From Endozoicomonas acroporae (lineage in GTDB: Bacteria; Pseudomonadota; Gammaproteobacteria; Pseudomonadales; Endozoicomonadaceae), in assembly GCF_002864045.1 (NCBI RefSeq), contig NZ_PJPV01000058.1, positions 1-56,979 of the forward strand: 56,979 nt of DNA, in the 5' to 3' direction. A program made the position numbers and the translations under genes. This document shows, piece by piece, positions 8,467 through 18,880 of the stretch. Every line of letters begins with the position of its first letter. Positions within the stretch are counted from its first letter, which is position 1. The notes below the pieces were generated by a model. It worked only from the letters and a program-made list of their open reading frames with translations. It did no database searches and was not told the DNA's origin.

Positions 8467-9510
8467 CTAGGTTTTTGTATTTGTTTTTGTTTTTGTTTTT
8501 GTTCCTGATGATGGATAGACCCCCATAAGCCTGGCAAAAACCTCTTCTGCCTTTTTAATTTCTTCTTTTTTAAAGCCCTGGGTCATAGAGGGATTAAGAT
8601 CATAAAACCAGCGTCTCAGGCTGGTTCTCAGAGATGTCAGATTCTTCCAGTGTTTGCCTCGACTAAATATACGATTGATTGTAATTTCAATATCTTTTTT
8701 TGAGGTTGGCTCTTGCAGGCAGGCATTAATAGTGTCTTTAACCGCATCTAATCTTGTTTTAGTTCTTTTAGGGTGATTTTTAGAAGATTTTTTTTGGCAA
8801 GTTACCTTTCTTTTCTTAATTGGCCGGGAGTTCGCTTCTTCTTCTGCGTGTGATTTACCCTGACTTCTGACTGGAAATGTTGTTTCCGCTAAGGGATCTT
8901 TCCGGAATCTTCGAGTTACTCTTTGAACTGAACTTTGGCATTTCAGGAGGCCTGTTTCAGAGTTTGCTGCACGGGGAGCTGCTTTTACTTTACCGGGGAT
9001 AGCATTTCGTGCTGCGTTAATACCACTGATATCATCGTATTTTTCTAAATAAATTAATCCTTTCAGAGTTTCTTGGGTGTTTTCTTTATTATCAAAGGTG
9101 ACGCCAATCGTATCGGTAATTTCACGAAAAAGGCTTTCGTGGGTGTGGCTGAACAATCGCATTACAGTGCAAAAGTCTGTTACTACAATTTCAGCATCCT
9201 CGTGGTAAGATTTATCCAGAAATTTGCTACTTCTACTGTCGGCAGTTGAATGAAAATCGCTTGAACAAAATTTTGAAAACTCAATTACGGTTCTCTCTTG
9301 TGGTGATATATATCTGGGTTTTGACTGCTCTACATCTTGTTGTAGCTCTGAACCTTCTTTAAGCATGAATGTACAGGATTTTGCTGGTTTTATCCGGCCA
9401 TTTGTCATGGTTTGTCCGTGGAGCTTTTTTGCAACTTGTCCGTGGAACTTTTTTGCAAGAGGTCGTTGGATGTTGGCATCGGGGGTAATTGGTGTGGTGG
9501 AAATATCCAT
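8467..9510 (-). CDS. Basic protein of unknown function with SV40-like nuclear-localisation motif
   Basis: This 347-residue protein is basic and rich in Lys/Arg/Ser/Thr, without signal peptide or membrane segment. Near the N-terminus is a short duplication (AKKFHGQ/AKKLHGQ). Around residues 228-235 lies RPIKKRKV, differing little from the SV40 large-T nuclear localisation signal PKKKRKV, and it is followed by further basic clusters (KNHPKRTKTR). The C-terminus is a KT repeat (TKTKTKTNTKT) encoded by T/G-rich repeats. No enzymatic family is recognised. It may be a secreted, host-nucleus-directed protein, but DNA- or RNA-binding in the bacterium is an equally simple reading of the charge. Confidence 0.6.
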   Translation of the reverse strand: MDISTTPITPDANIQRPLAKKFHGQVAKKLHGQTMTNGRIKPAKSCTFMLKEGSELQQDVEQSKPRYISPQERTVIEFSKFCSSDFHSTADSRSSKFLDKSYHEDAEIVVTDFCTVMRLFSHTHESLFREITDTIGVTFDNKENTQETLKGLIYLEKYDDISGINAARNAIPGKVKAAPRAANSETGLLKCQSSVQRVTRRFRKDPLAETTFPVRSQGKSHAEEEANSRPIKKRKVTCQKKSSKNHPKRTKTRLDAVKDTINACLQEPTSKKDIEITINRIFSRGKHWKNLTSLRTSLRRWFYDLNPSMTQGFKKEEIKKAEEVFARLMGVYPSSGTKTKTKTNTKT

Positions 9511-9643
9511 AATGACTTCCTTTAGCGAAGTTTATTTTAATAATGATATAAATTAGTTATTTTTTTTGATGAAAAGTTCCTTAGCTGGTGAAATTTAATT
9601 TTATTTGTATATATTCAAGAGAGTTTTTTAGAACAAGATGGTG

Positions 9644-9710
9644 TAAGTAGTTGGCCAAAAGGAATCATATGTTTCTGACTAAATGGGTGGTCACTCTCGG
9701 CAACTGCTCC
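9644..9710. mobile_element. MITE remnant (left end only)
   Basis: These 67 bases match the left end of MITE copy 1 (TAAGTAGTT...AACCA-like terminus followed by the CGGCAACTGCTCC segment), after which similarity stops. The right half is missing, so this is a decayed or truncated copy. It lies in the 308-bp gap between two divergent genes; the rest of that gap is AT-rich and otherwise featureless. Confidence 0.75.
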
Positions 9711-9818
9711 ATACAGATATTGGTAATGGCGAACCCTGATTGAATAGAATGATGGAACCAAACTATATTTTTCTTGTCTGAACTCTAAAGCAGGTCGAAT
9801 CATTTTAGAGGATTGAAG

Positions 9819-10856
9819 GTGTTTATCAGGGTCAAGTGCTTATCCATAGCCTCATTAACTGTATGTATATACTTGCTTTCCTGTGTTTCCAGCGCCCATG
9901 GGAACCAAGACGTTTATTCATTAAATCGAGACGATGTTATCAATAATCTCCATCGGGCTGTTGACAGAAGCCTGCAGGAAGAGTTTGAAATTAATGGCTT
10001 TGCATCGGTTGCCAGTGGCATTGTTGGTTCAATGATCGGGGTCAGTTGGCGTGGTCTTGCATCGGCAATCACAACAAACAGTGCCAACCCGTTTTTTATT
10101 AATTTTACGATCAAGGCATTCCTCACCGGGGCTGCGATGGGGACTCTTTCCGTGGTATCCCGAACGTATTTAAAGACTCCTTTCGATTACCTTCACCTGC
10201 CACTTGGCTGGGGATTTTACAAATTAGCACAATTGCAGAACTGGGTCTTGCGTGAAGAGACGTCCTACGAGCTGGAACAGAAATACTCCGAATTTCTTGA
10301 CCCTGTTGCCGAACGTTTAAAAGTGGTTGCTGAGCAGGTTTTTGATATCCCTGCCGATTACTGGACAATCACAGCCATGGATAGTAGCGTCCCCAATGCC
10401 TTTGCAACCAGTGGCTATAATATCGCTGTTTATCATTCGTCTTTTCCTCTGGCGAAAAATCAGGCTGGCATGGCCTGTTTTTTGGGACATGAAATGGGTC
10501 ATATATTGGCAAGGCACATGGGGCAAGGTCTAAGTGATGTCTTTTTTCTGAATCAGCTGGCCTTGGCCAGTATTCCCTTTGCCAACTCAATTTTGCAGAA
10601 TCGTGAAACTCAGGCTGACGAAATAGGCATCTATCTGACAGCCTTGGCTGGATATGATCCTTCAGAATGCTCCAGAGTCTGGAACAGGGCTATCGCTTTT
10701 AGTGGAAGTCTGCGAGAAGTGGTCAATATATTCCTTTCAGTACACCCCACCAGCAAGACCCGCATGAATGCTCTGAAACACCATGGTGATGCTTTACAGG
10801 CATATTATTTGAACACGTCAGAGGTGCTTGGCCTGGGGCTCGAATATGAACTTTAA
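9819..10856 (+). CDS. M48-family zinc metalloprotease, exported
   Basis: This is a peptidase of the M48 (Ste24/HtpX-like) family, as in periplasmic quality-control proteases. The 345-residue product starts with a hydrophobic signal segment (LTVCIYLLSCVSSAHG). The HEMGH zinc motif is at residues 224-228, and a downstream ETQADEIG supplies the third zinc ligand Glu. The GTG at 9819 is preferred because AGAGGA sits six bases upstream; a TTG two codons earlier overlaps the expected spacing. A hydrophobic region near residue 50-110 may be membrane associated. A second M48 gene lies 8 kb downstream. Confidence 0.8.
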   Translation: MFIRVKCLSIASLTVCIYLLSCVSSAHGNQDVYSLNRDDVINNLHRAVDRSLQEEFEINGFASVASGIVGSMIGVSWRGLASAITTNSANPFFINFTIKAFLTGAAMGTLSVVSRTYLKTPFDYLHLPLGWGFYKLAQLQNWVLREETSYELEQKYSEFLDPVAERLKVVAEQVFDIPADYWTITAMDSSVPNAFATSGYNIAVYHSSFPLAKNQAGMACFLGHEMGHILARHMGQGLSDVFFLNQLALASIPFANSILQNRETQADEIGIYLTALAGYDPSECSRVWNRAIAFSGSLREVVNIFLSVHPTSKTRMNALKHHGDALQAYYLNTSEVLGLGLEYEL

Positions 10857-10951
10857 TGGCTGTTTGGTCAGTCTCCCGGGAGCAACTCAGTTACCGTTGC
10901 CGAAAGTGACCGATCATCTGGTTAAAACTTATGATCTCTGTGGTTACCTGA

Positions 10952-11884
10952 TTATGCTGGCTTTATAGCATTCAGGGTTGCAAAACAGGTTTCTCTGGCT
11001 GAGGCAATAAAGCTGGCAATATAGGGTTGCTCCTTTTGTTCCGCTCTGATCGCTGCATACAGTGTTGACCACAACCCCTCTTTACCAAGTCGAACTGCCG
11101 CAACGTGCCCTTTATCAAGATATTCCGCCAGTGCCCAGCATGGCAGTGCAGAAACACCTCTCTGGCTGGCAACCAGCTGCAGCATCATCAATGTTAACTC
11201 TGCAGTACGGATATCAGCAGGCTCAATATCTGCCGGGTCAAGAAAACCGTAGAAGACTGCCAGACGACCTTGTTCAACAGGGTAGGTGATCAGTACTTCC
11301 TGTTGCAGGTCAAGAGGTGTGACAAACTCTCGTTCTTTTAATGGGTGTGTTCTGGCAATGGCCAGTAGCATCTCATAACGAAAAAGGGGGATGTACTCGA
11401 TGCCTTCAATGGGCACTGGGTCAGAAGTGACCACAAGATCAAGTTCACCCCGGGAAAGAGCTGGTAAGGGGGCAAAATTAAAGGCAGTGGAGAAATCCAT
11501 TTCTACTTCTGCCCAGTGTTGCCGGTACTCTGTGATGGTTGGCATTAGCCACTGGTAACAACTGTGACACTCAATGGCAATATGCAACCGTCCGGCTTTG
11601 CCGCCCGCCAATCTCATCAGGCGTTGTTCTGTAGCCTTGAATCTTGGCAGCACTTCTTCAGCCAGCTCCAGAATATTTAACCCGGCAGTGGTAAACCGGG
11701 GTGGCCGGGATTTACGGATAAACACTTCCATCCCAATACGATGCTCCAGCTCTTTCAACTGATGGGACAAAGCGGATTGGGTGAGATGTAAACGGCTGGC
11801 GGCTTCTACCAGGCTACCACTTTGGTGAATGGCTTTCAGTGTTTTAAGGTAACGTAACTCAAGACCCAGGTTTTGCATTGTCAT
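10952..11884 (-). CDS. metR: LysR-type regulator of methionine synthesis
   Basis: MetR is a LysR-type activator that uses homocysteine as co-inducer and controls metE and related genes. The 310-residue protein has the N-terminal winged HTH (about residues 10-65, with LVEAASRLHLTQSALSHQLKELE) and the MetR-typical IAIECHSCYQWL segment at the start of the co-inducer domain. It is divergently transcribed from metE across a 180-bp intergenic region holding a MetR-like box, the classical metR-metE arrangement. ATG at 11884 follows an AGGAGA ribosome binding site. Confidence 0.93.
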   Translation of the reverse strand: MTMQNLGLELRYLKTLKAIHQSGSLVEAASRLHLTQSALSHQLKELEHRIGMEVFIRKSRPPRFTTAGLNILELAEEVLPRFKATEQRLMRLAGGKAGRLHIAIECHSCYQWLMPTITEYRQHWAEVEMDFSTAFNFAPLPALSRGELDLVVTSDPVPIEGIEYIPLFRYEMLLAIARTHPLKEREFVTPLDLQQEVLITYPVEQGRLAVFYGFLDPADIEPADIRTAELTLMMLQLVASQRGVSALPCWALAEYLDKGHVAAVRLGKEGLWSTLYAAIRAEQKEQPYIASFIASARETCFATLNAIKPA

Positions 11885-11968
11885 TATTTGCTTTTCTCCT
11901 GTCGTCAGTTCACAGTCAGTTTACAAGAGCATCATTATTAGTTTTTTTCATTTTTATTATTAGAAAAA

Positions 11969-11981
11969 TGAGTTTGATTCA
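11969..11981. promoter_or_regulatory. Candidate MetR binding site
   Basis: TGAGTTTGATTCA matches the MetR palindrome TGAA-N5-TTCA at seven of eight defined positions and lies between divergent metR and metE, about 85 bp from either start codon. This position suits activation of metE and autoregulation of metR. Confidence 0.55.
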
Positions 11982-12064
11982 ATTCTAACTCTCCAACAGA
12001 ATCGTGACTACTCTTTGATCCATCCTGAAAACAATAAGTCTGACGATCAGCCCGGAGTTATTTC

Positions 12065-14356
12065 ATGATCACTACCCATAACCTTGGATTTCCCCGAATA
12101 GGTGCTAACCGTGAGCTGAAGAAGGCTCAGGAAAGTTACTGGCGCGGTGACCTGTCCAGGGCAGAGCTTTTGGAAGAAGGCCGTCGCCTGCGTAAACGAC
12201 ACTGGCAGCTGCAGAAAGAATCAGGGCTTCATCTGATTCCGACGGGAGATTTTGCCTGGTATGACCAGGTGCTAAACCACTCTTTGATGCTGGGTGCGGT
12301 GCCGGATCGATTTTCGGAAGCGGACCCCGGTGATATTGATACCCTTTTTCGTATGGCCCGAGGTCGAGCACCTACCGGAGAACCTGCAGCAGCCTGTGAA
12401 ATGACTAAATGGTTTGATACTAACTACCATTACATAGTGCCGGAGTTGCACAAAGGCCAGAAGTTCCAACTGTCTAACACCGCTATTCTGGATGAAACCG
12501 CTGAGGCGATTGAACAGGGCCTCAGGGCAAAACCGGTACTGATTGGCCCGCTGTCCTGGCTGTGGCTTGGTAAAGTTAAGGGCGAGTCTTTTGACCGATT
12601 GGAGTTGCTTGACAGTGTTGTCGAGGTGTATGGCAAAGTTCTGGCCAGACTGGCTGAAATGAATGTGGAGTGGGTACAGGTTGATGAGCCCATTCTGGCC
12701 CTGGATCTTCCCCTGGAATGGCATCAGGCGTTTGAATCGGTATATAACCGGTTGCAGAGTTGCCATGTAAAAATTCTGTTGGCCAGCTACTTTGGCGGTC
12801 TCAATGGTACTACGACCACGGTCGTTAATCTGCCGGTGGATGGCCTGCATATTGATCTGGTCCGGGATCCGGATCAGTTACCGGCACTGCTTGATCGCCT
12901 GCCTGCCTACAAGGTTTTATCAGCGGGTGTTGTTAATGGTCGAAATATATGGCGCTCAGACTTGCAGCAGATATTGCGGCAATTGAAGGAGGCAGAAGAG
13001 CGGCTGGGTGATCGGCTGTGGGTAGCGCCAAGCTGTTCATTACTGCATGTTCCGGTTGATCTGGAGCAGGAAACCGAGCTTGATGACGAGCTGAAATCCT
13101 GGTTTGCCTTCGCCAGGCAGAAGTGTGAAGAGGTATCCGTAATTGGTCGGGTTTTATCCGGAGGGCATCAGGCACAGGACCCGGTGGTGTTGACATTGAT
13201 TTCCGAGGCCGAAAAAGCGGTATCTGCCAGGCAACACTCTCAGCGGGTTCATAATACAGCGGTAGAACAACGGTTGACGTCATTAAATGATGACAGGGAT
13301 ATTGATCATCGTCTTTCACCTTATGCGGTAAGGGCAACGCTACAGCACGAAAAACTGAATCAGCCTGAATTTCCTACAACCACCATTGGCTCTTTTCCCC
13401 AGACACGGGAGATACGACAGAAGCGCTTACAGTTTCGCAAAGGGGAGCTGGATGAGCAGTCTTATATCGAAGCGATGCAAGCGGAAATACGCCAGACCAT
13501 TAAAAGGCAAGAGTCGCTTGGTTTGGATGTTCTGGTCCATGGCGAAGCAGAACGTAATGATATGGTTGAGTACTTTGGCCAGCAGCTGGAAGGGTTTGCC
13601 TTCACAGCCAATGGCTGGGTACAGAGCTATGGCAGTCGCTGTGTAAAACCCCCCATTATTATTGGTGACATCAGCCGCCCTGAGCCGATGACCATTGCAT
13701 GGAGTCGCTATGCCCAGGATCAGACCAGCCAGCCGGTTAAAGGCATGTTAACCGGGCCGGTAACCATTCTTTGCTGGTCATTTCCGAGAGATGATGTAAG
13801 CAGGGAAACGTCCTGTCTGCAGTTAGCGTTGGCCTTAAGAGATGAAGTTGTTGATCTGGAGAATGCGGGTATTGGCATTATTCAGATTGATGAGCCAGCC
13901 ATTCGGGAAGGCTTGCCGTTGAGAAAAGCAGACTGGCCTGCTTACCTGGAGTGGGCGGTGAAGAGCTTTCGCATTGCTGCCAGCGGCGTCAAGGATGAAA
14001 CCCAAATCCATACCCATATGTGTTACAGCGAGTTTAATGACATTATTGAATATATTGCCGCCATGGATGCGGATGTCATCACCATAGAAACTTCCCGCTC
14101 CGATATGGAGCTGCTGGATGCTTTTGAAGCATTTGAATACCCGAATGAGATTGGACCCGGAGTTTATGATATTCATTCGCCAAATGTGCCCAGTATTCAG
14201 TGGATTCAACAGCTGATGACTAAAGCGGCACAAAAAATACCCAAACAGCGTTTATGGGTAAATCCGGACTGTGGCTTAAAGACCAGAGACTGGCCGGAGG
14301 TAGAAGACGCTTTAAGAAATATGGTTGCAGCTGCGAAAATATTAAGATCCGGTTAA
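12065..14356 (+). CDS. metE: Cobalamin-independent methionine synthase
   Basis: MetE transfers the methyl group from 5-methyltetrahydropteroyltri-L-glutamate to homocysteine, the last step of methionine synthesis, in the cytoplasm. The 763-residue length is standard for the two-barrel enzyme. The N-terminal [15 protein letters not shown] is the family start motif; the catalytic zinc ligands are seen as HMC (His651, Cys653) and Cys736 in [21 protein letters not shown] near residue 438 marks the C-terminal barrel. Regulation by the divergent metR is expected. Confidence 0.97.
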   Translation: MITTHNLGFPRIGANRELKKAQESYWRGDLSRAELLEEGRRLRKRHWQLQKESGLHLIPTGDFAWYDQVLNHSLMLGAVPDRFSEADPGDIDTLFRMARGRAPTGEPAAACEMTKWFDTNYHYIVPELHKGQKFQLSNTAILDETAEAIEQGLRAKPVLIGPLSWLWLGKVKGESFDRLELLDSVVEVYGKVLARLAEMNVEWVQVDEPILALDLPLEWHQAFESVYNRLQSCHVKILLASYFGGLNGTTTTVVNLPVDGLHIDLVRDPDQLPALLDRLPAYKVLSAGVVNGRNIWRSDLQQILRQLKEAEERLGDRLWVAPSCSLLHVPVDLEQETELDDELKSWFAFARQKCEEVSVIGRVLSGGHQAQDPVVLTLISEAEKAVSARQHSQRVHNTAVEQRLTSLNDDRDIDHRLSPYAVRATLQHEKLNQPEFPTTTIGSFPQTREIRQKRLQFRKGELDEQSYIEAMQAEIRQTIKRQESLGLDVLVHGEAERNDMVEYFGQQLEGFAFTANGWVQSYGSRCVKPPIIIGDISRPEPMTIAWSRYAQDQTSQPVKGMLTGPVTILCWSFPRDDVSRETSCLQLALALRDEVVDLENAGIGIIQIDEPAIREGLPLRKADWPAYLEWAVKSFRIAASGVKDETQIHTHMCYSEFNDIIEYIAAMDADVITIETSRSDMELLDAFEAFEYPNEIGPGVYDIHSPNVPSIQWIQQLMTKAAQKIPKQRLWVNPDCGLKTRDWPEVEDALRNMVAAAKILRSG

Positions 14357-14379
14357 GTGAGGTTACCACTACCTAAAGA

Positions 14380-14427
14380 AAAAAGCTGGGTCATGAGTAG
14401 TAAATCTGAAAAAGTGCCCAGCTTTTT
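14380..14427. terminator. Inverted repeat after metE
   Basis: AAAAAGCTGGG and CCCAGCTTTTT are perfectly complementary across a 26-base loop, with the right arm ending in a T run in the direction of metE transcription. It also has A residues placed to serve the convergent gene. The long loop lowers confidence. Confidence 0.5.
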
Positions 14428-14472
14428 ACACTTGCTTAAATAATATAGGAAAAGTACCGTATTTTTTTTATT

Positions 14473-17448
14473 TTATAATCTCAGGCTTTTATAAATTTTT
14501 TGTTCTGTTTTTTTTGTTATGGGTTGATTGTTTTTCAGGGCTTCTTTTAACTGGGATTTTTCTCTATCTGATTTTTCTATTTTATCAATCATCAGCTGCC
14601 GTTCGGCCTGTAAAGAGTTGAGTTTTTGTTCAAGGTCAGCCACCTTTTTTTGTTCATCATGAAAAGCAAATTTCACCAGGCTCTCTGATAGTTGATCTTT
14701 TTTCTGGAGTAGTGCAAATTCTTTTTTAAGCATTTCCAGATCCTGCTCAAGTTTTAATGATTTTCTTGATAATTGCAGGTTTTCGTTTTGTGCTTCATCT
14801 AGCAGAGTTTGAGTTTGTATTTGTTGCTGATTCAGGTATGTATGGTTCCTCTGCAGGTTGGCAAACTTTTGTTGTTCCTCTTGACGAGAAAATTTTATCA
14901 GGCTTTCTACCAGTTGTTCTTTATGTTGAAGTTGTGAATTCTCATTTCGTAGAGTCTCAATTTCCTTTTCAAGATTAATTGCTTTGCTCGATAGTTGCAG
15001 GTTTTCGTTTATGACTCCATTTAAGAAATTTTTAGTTTGCATGTCTTGATACTCCAGGTCTGCCTGGCTCATCTTCAGATTGACGATCTGGTTTTTTAAA
15101 TACGTTATCAGTGGGGTATTTTGGGGAGCTGCCTGAAATAGCTCTGGTGTTGATGCTAATGGTAAAGTTTCTGTCATATCGTATAGTGCAGGCTCTCTCC
15201 CTTCAGGGGTATGTTGTTGAAAGCCAAAGGCTGTTGTCTCATCTCCTGAAGCTGGAACACCCCAGGCCTCATTTGGAACGGCCCCTCTTTCTTCAGGGTT
15301 TTGTTGTTGAAAGCCATAGGGTGTTGTCTCATGACCTGAAGCTGGAACAGCCCGGGCATCATTCGGAACATCCTCGCTCTCTTCAGAGTTGTGTTGTTGA
15401 AAGCCAAAGAGTGTTGTCTCTGGTTCTGAAGCTGGAACGCCCCGGGTCTCATCCGTTACAGCCCCTCTCCCTCCGGGGCTGTATTGCTGGAAGACAAAGG
15501 GGGTAGCCTCATCTTCTGAAGAAGGTGCTTCCCAGGTATGTGGTTGCAAAGTGCAGGATGATCCTGAAGAAGAGTGGTCATACTGCATCTGTTGACAAGG
15601 TGACCATGGAAAAATTTCCTGCGGAGCTATGGCCTTCATTATAGATAAGTCATCTGTTGGATGCAGTTCTTCATTGGTACCAGTTTGCGGTTTGTATATG
15701 CTGATATCAGGATGAGATGGGGGGGATGGAATCCAGGTATGGGGTTGCACCTGTTCGTTTTGCGCCTGTGGACTTGGAATAGCGGAGTAGGGTGGGGTAA
15801 CAAGAGAATGGGTATCTTTAGTCACCTTCGGACTGTGCCATGAGCATTCATCAACGGTTTTGCACGACTCTTTTTCATAGCATACTAACTCCTGCTCAAG
15901 AAGCTGCAAATCAGGGTCTGAAAACCAGGGTTGCTCAGAATGCTCGAGTGTTTTTCCTGTTTCCCCTGGTTTTTGCAACGTTTTCTGTATCAATATGGAG
16001 TTAACTTGGCTATTACTGTTTGCAGGCCCTTTAACGGCATGTAATGAGTCAAAAGTAACTGTCTTTATATAAGATGAATCAGGTTCTATTTTACTATCGG
16101 GTTCTTCTAAGGGGGCTTTTGCTGAAACTTCTACTATTTTAAAATTTATTACTTTATCTGTTTTTTTGTCTGTGTTTGTTTTTTTGCTGGTTGTCAGGCT
16201 TGCTTTTGTATCTGTATCTAAAACTGTTTCTGAATCAATTTCTGGCTCTGTAGTTTTATCTTTTTTTGTGGTTGCTTTTTCATTTTTGTCTGTTTTTGTG
16301 TTGTCACCTTTTTTTCTATTTGTGTCTGTTTTGGCAGTTTTTTCTATTTTTGTATTAGAATATATTTTTTCATCTATGTTTGCTTCTGATCTTAAATTAG
16401 ATCCTGATTTTGGTCTTAATTCTGGTCTTAATCTTGGTTTTAGTCTTGGTTTTAGTCTTGGTTTTAATCTTGGCCTTAATTCCTTGTTTGCCACTGAAGA
16501 TGAACTTTGATTTAACAGGGTTTTTGATTTTTTTAATTCTGGGTTGTTGGTGATAAATGAAAGGAATTCCTTGATCGTGATATATTCACTATTTTTTTTG
16601 TGGTGTGCTCCTGGAATGGATTGGCGCAGTTCATCAACTAGCTCACGAATTTCTTTTCGACGAGTGGCCTCATTAAAATTTTTTATAAGTTGCTTTTTTT
16701 TTGGTTTAGTATTGGCTGGGTAGGGTAATATAGTCCTGTTTTTACGATTAGGACAGGTATAGTTGGGGTCACTTTCCTTTTTTGCAATCCCGATGCAGGT
16801 TAATAGTAAATTTCTTTTTGTTGGTTTGTTGCTTATAGTTGGTATATCTCTAAGAGCATGTTTGATGTCAGCATATAGCTGGATCAGTTCTTGTCTTCTT
16901 GTGTATTCGGCGATGGCACTAGTTGATCTCTCAGGCTTATTATTATTCATTTGATCATTTGGTATACACTCTATATCCTCATTCTCTCTGCTATGGTATT
17001 TATGCGATGAATATTTATTGTCCGGTTTTTCTCTTTTTTGTTCATGTAATCTCAATCTTTTGACTGAGGTTTCGTTTGAAGTGTTTAATGGTTCCTCGTT
17101 GTATTGCCCATTTCTTTTATTTGCTGAATAATCAGGGTTTGTTCTTTTACGATTTATGCTGGCTGCATTATGTGAAGCTTTAAGAGATGCCAGTATTGGA
17201 GAGTCAACTGCGTTATCATTGTGAGCTGTTGAGTATGAGATTTCCTGATGTGGCGTACCAACAGGTTGATGAGATTGATGAGTGAATGACCTGAAAAATG
17301 GGTTTTCACCCTGTGCGCCCGGTAAATATCTGGTTGGGGTAATACTAATGACAGAAGGCTTTGATGATCCCGCTTCCTGAAGGGGTTGTGATGACAGTGT
17401 AACCAAGGGAGATGTCTGTTGATAGTTTTTAGAGAGAATGCCGTCCAT
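14473..17448 (-). CDS. Large low-complexity, coiled-coil protein of unknown function
   Basis: This 991-residue protein has no signal peptide. The first ~300 residues are polar and contain basic clusters (VKRLRLHEQKREK). Around residues 323-344 is a run of KPRL units, followed by a Lys/Thr/Asp-rich region. Residues about 640-760 hold four ~30-residue repeats with VPASG-x-ETT and FGFQQH cores. From about residue 780 to the end it is a heptad-rich coiled coil that is itself an internal duplication (NENLQLSSKAINLEKE and NENLQLSRKSLKLEQD copies). No enzymatic domain is recognised. Coding is A/T-biased relative to metE. A structural or host-targeted role is conceivable; nothing in the sequence fixes it. 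Confidence 0.7.
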   Translation of the reverse strand: MDGILSKNYQQTSPLVTLSSQPLQEAGSSKPSVISITPTRYLPGAQGENPFFRSFTHQSHQPVGTPHQEISYSTAHNDNAVDSPILASLKASHNAASINRKRTNPDYSANKRNGQYNEEPLNTSNETSVKRLRLHEQKREKPDNKYSSHKYHSRENEDIECIPNDQMNNNKPERSTSAIAEYTRRQELIQLYADIKHALRDIPTISNKPTKRNLLLTCIGIAKKESDPNYTCPNRKNRTILPYPANTKPKKKQLIKNFNEATRRKEIRELVDELRQSIPGAHHKKNSEYITIKEFLSFITNNPELKKSKTLLNQSSSSVANKELRPRLKPRLKPRLKPRLRPELRPKSGSNLRSEANIDEKIYSNTKIEKTAKTDTNRKKGDNTKTDKNEKATTKKDKTTEPEIDSETVLDTDTKASLTTSKKTNTDKKTDKVINFKIVEVSAKAPLEEPDSKIEPDSSYIKTVTFDSLHAVKGPANSNSQVNSILIQKTLQKPGETGKTLEHSEQPWFSDPDLQLLEQELVCYEKESCKTVDECSWHSPKVTKDTHSLVTPPYSAIPSPQAQNEQVQPHTWIPSPPSHPDISIYKPQTGTNEELHPTDDLSIMKAIAPQEIFPWSPCQQMQYDHSSSGSSCTLQPHTWEAPSSEDEATPFVFQQYSPGGRGAVTDETRGVPASEPETTLFGFQQHNSEESEDVPNDARAVPASGHETTPYGFQQQNPEERGAVPNEAWGVPASGDETTAFGFQQHTPEGREPALYDMTETLPLASTPELFQAAPQNTPLITYLKNQIVNLKMSQADLEYQDMQTKNFLNGVINENLQLSSKAINLEKEIETLRNENSQLQHKEQLVESLIKFSRQEEQQKFANLQRNHTYLNQQQIQTQTLLDEAQNENLQLSRKSLKLEQDLEMLKKEFALLQKKDQLSESLVKFAFHDEQKKVADLEQKLNSLQAERQLMIDKIEKSDREKSQLKEALKNNQPITKKTEQKIYKSLRL
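15180..15530 (-). repeat. ~90-93-bp coding repeats in the coiled-coil protein
   Basis: Four units spaced by about 90-93 bases encode the VPASG...FGFQQH segments of the 991-residue protein. They share runs such as TGTTGTTGAAAGCCA on the plus strand, indicating duplication at the DNA level. Boundaries are approximate. Confidence 0.7.
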
Positions 17449-17764
17449 TTTACTACCCTTAATGGTTTTTAATTATCTGATGAAATAAGAATATCAGGTG
17501 GTGAGTCAGCCAGTATTTAGTATGTGTGTCTTGATGATCTCTTTACCTATAAATGGTTAGTCATGTGTCTTTGAAACAATCAGGAATTAATGTAGTCTGA
17601 AATTGTATAAAAGTGTAATTCGTAATTATTTTTATTATGTCCGTTATCAATACCTCGGGTGAATTGTGCAATAACTTGCTGTTAAATACCGAGATAGCCG
17701 TGCTTACCGGTAGCGATTTTGGTTTAATGGCAGTCATAACGTTGTGAAGAAACAGGTATTGGGG

Positions 17765-18586
17765 ATGAAGTGGTTAAAAGTTCTGGTCGTGAGCCTGAGT
17801 ATTTTTCTGGCAGGGTGTCAGACGGTATCAACAACTAACTCAGGGACTATTGGTGTTCAGCGTGAGCAGAAAATGTTCTCTTTGCTCTCTGAAAGCCAGG
17901 TGAATGCCATGTCTGCCAGGGCTTATCAGGAAGCTCTAAATCAAGCTCGGGAAAAAGAAGTGCTGAACCGCAAGCCCGCAGATGTGAAACGTCTGCGCAG
18001 GATTGCTGACCGTCTCGTGTCCCATGTTGGAGTGTTCAGACAGGATGCCCGAAGCTGGCAGTGGGAAGTTAATCTGATGACGGATAAACAGCTGAATGCC
18101 TACTGCATGCCCGGGGGCAAAATTATGTTTTATACCGGCATTATTGACACTCTGAAGCTGACGGATGATGAAATTGCCGCCATTATGGGACACGAAATGG
18201 CTCATGCACTCAGGGAACATGGGCGGGAGTCTATGTCGCAGGCGTATGCAGTGCAGTTAGGGCAGGATACCCTGGGAATTCTTCTGGGTGTCAGCCCTGA
18301 GTTAATGAGTGTTGGCAGTACCGTGGTAAATTATGCGCTTACCTTGCCTAATAGTCGTACCAATGAGGCCGAGGCTGACCTTATTGGTTTAGAGCTGATG
18401 GCCAGGGCTGGATATAACCCGGAGGCTTCTGTCAGCTTGTGGAAAAAGATGTCAGCGCAAAGTGGTGGCAGCGTGCCGGAATTTATGAGCACACACCCGT
18501 CCCACGATACCCGTATAAACGGACTGAATGCCAATATCAGGAAAGTGGATCCTCTTTACAGGCAGGCGATTAGCAAAAGCAATTAA
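17765..18586 (+). CDS. M48-family metalloprotease, lipoprotein
   Basis: This is a predicted outer-membrane or periplasmic M48 zinc protease of the LoiP/YggG type. The 273-residue product starts with a lipoprotein signal (MKWLKVLVVSLSIFLAGC, lipobox LAGC). The zinc motif HEMAH is at residues 143-147, and EAEADLIG provides the downstream Glu ligand. Related proteases degrade misfolded outer-membrane proteins. The ATG at 17765 places the lipobox at the usual distance; a GTG at 17744 would lengthen it by seven residues. It appears monocistronic. Confidence 0.85.
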   Translation: MKWLKVLVVSLSIFLAGCQTVSTTNSGTIGVQREQKMFSLLSESQVNAMSARAYQEALNQAREKEVLNRKPADVKRLRRIADRLVSHVGVFRQDARSWQWEVNLMTDKQLNAYCMPGGKIMFYTGIIDTLKLTDDEIAAIMGHEMAHALREHGRESMSQAYAVQLGQDTLGILLGVSPELMSVGSTVVNYALTLPNSRTNEAEADLIGLELMARAGYNPEASVSLWKKMSAQSGGSVPEFMSTHPSHDTRINGLNANIRKVDPLYRQAISKSN

Positions 18587-18599
18587 TCCATAGTGCTAC

Positions 18600-18694
18600 T
18601 GGATTGGCCGGATCCGTACCGCTACTAAAAACCTGCGGTAACATTGATTTGATGACTCAACACTGTTAACTACTTATGGGCCCCGGCCAATCCA
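18600..18694. repeat. 12-bp inverted repeat pair, possible degenerate element
   Basis: TGGATTGGCCGG at 18600-18611 and its perfect complement CCGGCCAATCCA at 18683-18694 flank about 71 bases in the gap between the M48 lipoprotein and the RING/ankyrin gene. It could be a remnant of a palindromic element or a large hairpin; it is not followed by a T run. Confidence 0.4.
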
Positions 18695-18880
18695 TTCGTC
18701 GTCAAAGACACTGATTTCTTTCCAACCGTTTCGCGTATTTTTCGATCGATACTTCTGAGAAGCAGGGCTCCGGCTTTTTCTACATGAGGAACTGAACTAT
18801 TCGTCGATGGATCAGTCAGACCCATTAATAAGACAGTTCGAATTATGAGTGATTACTAGCATAAAAGGGGATATTTAATT

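Noticed and set aside
15111..15506. Plus-strand frame of 131 codons inside the 991-residue gene
   Set aside because: It covers the in-frame repeat block only and has no ribosome binding site or recognisable protein character.
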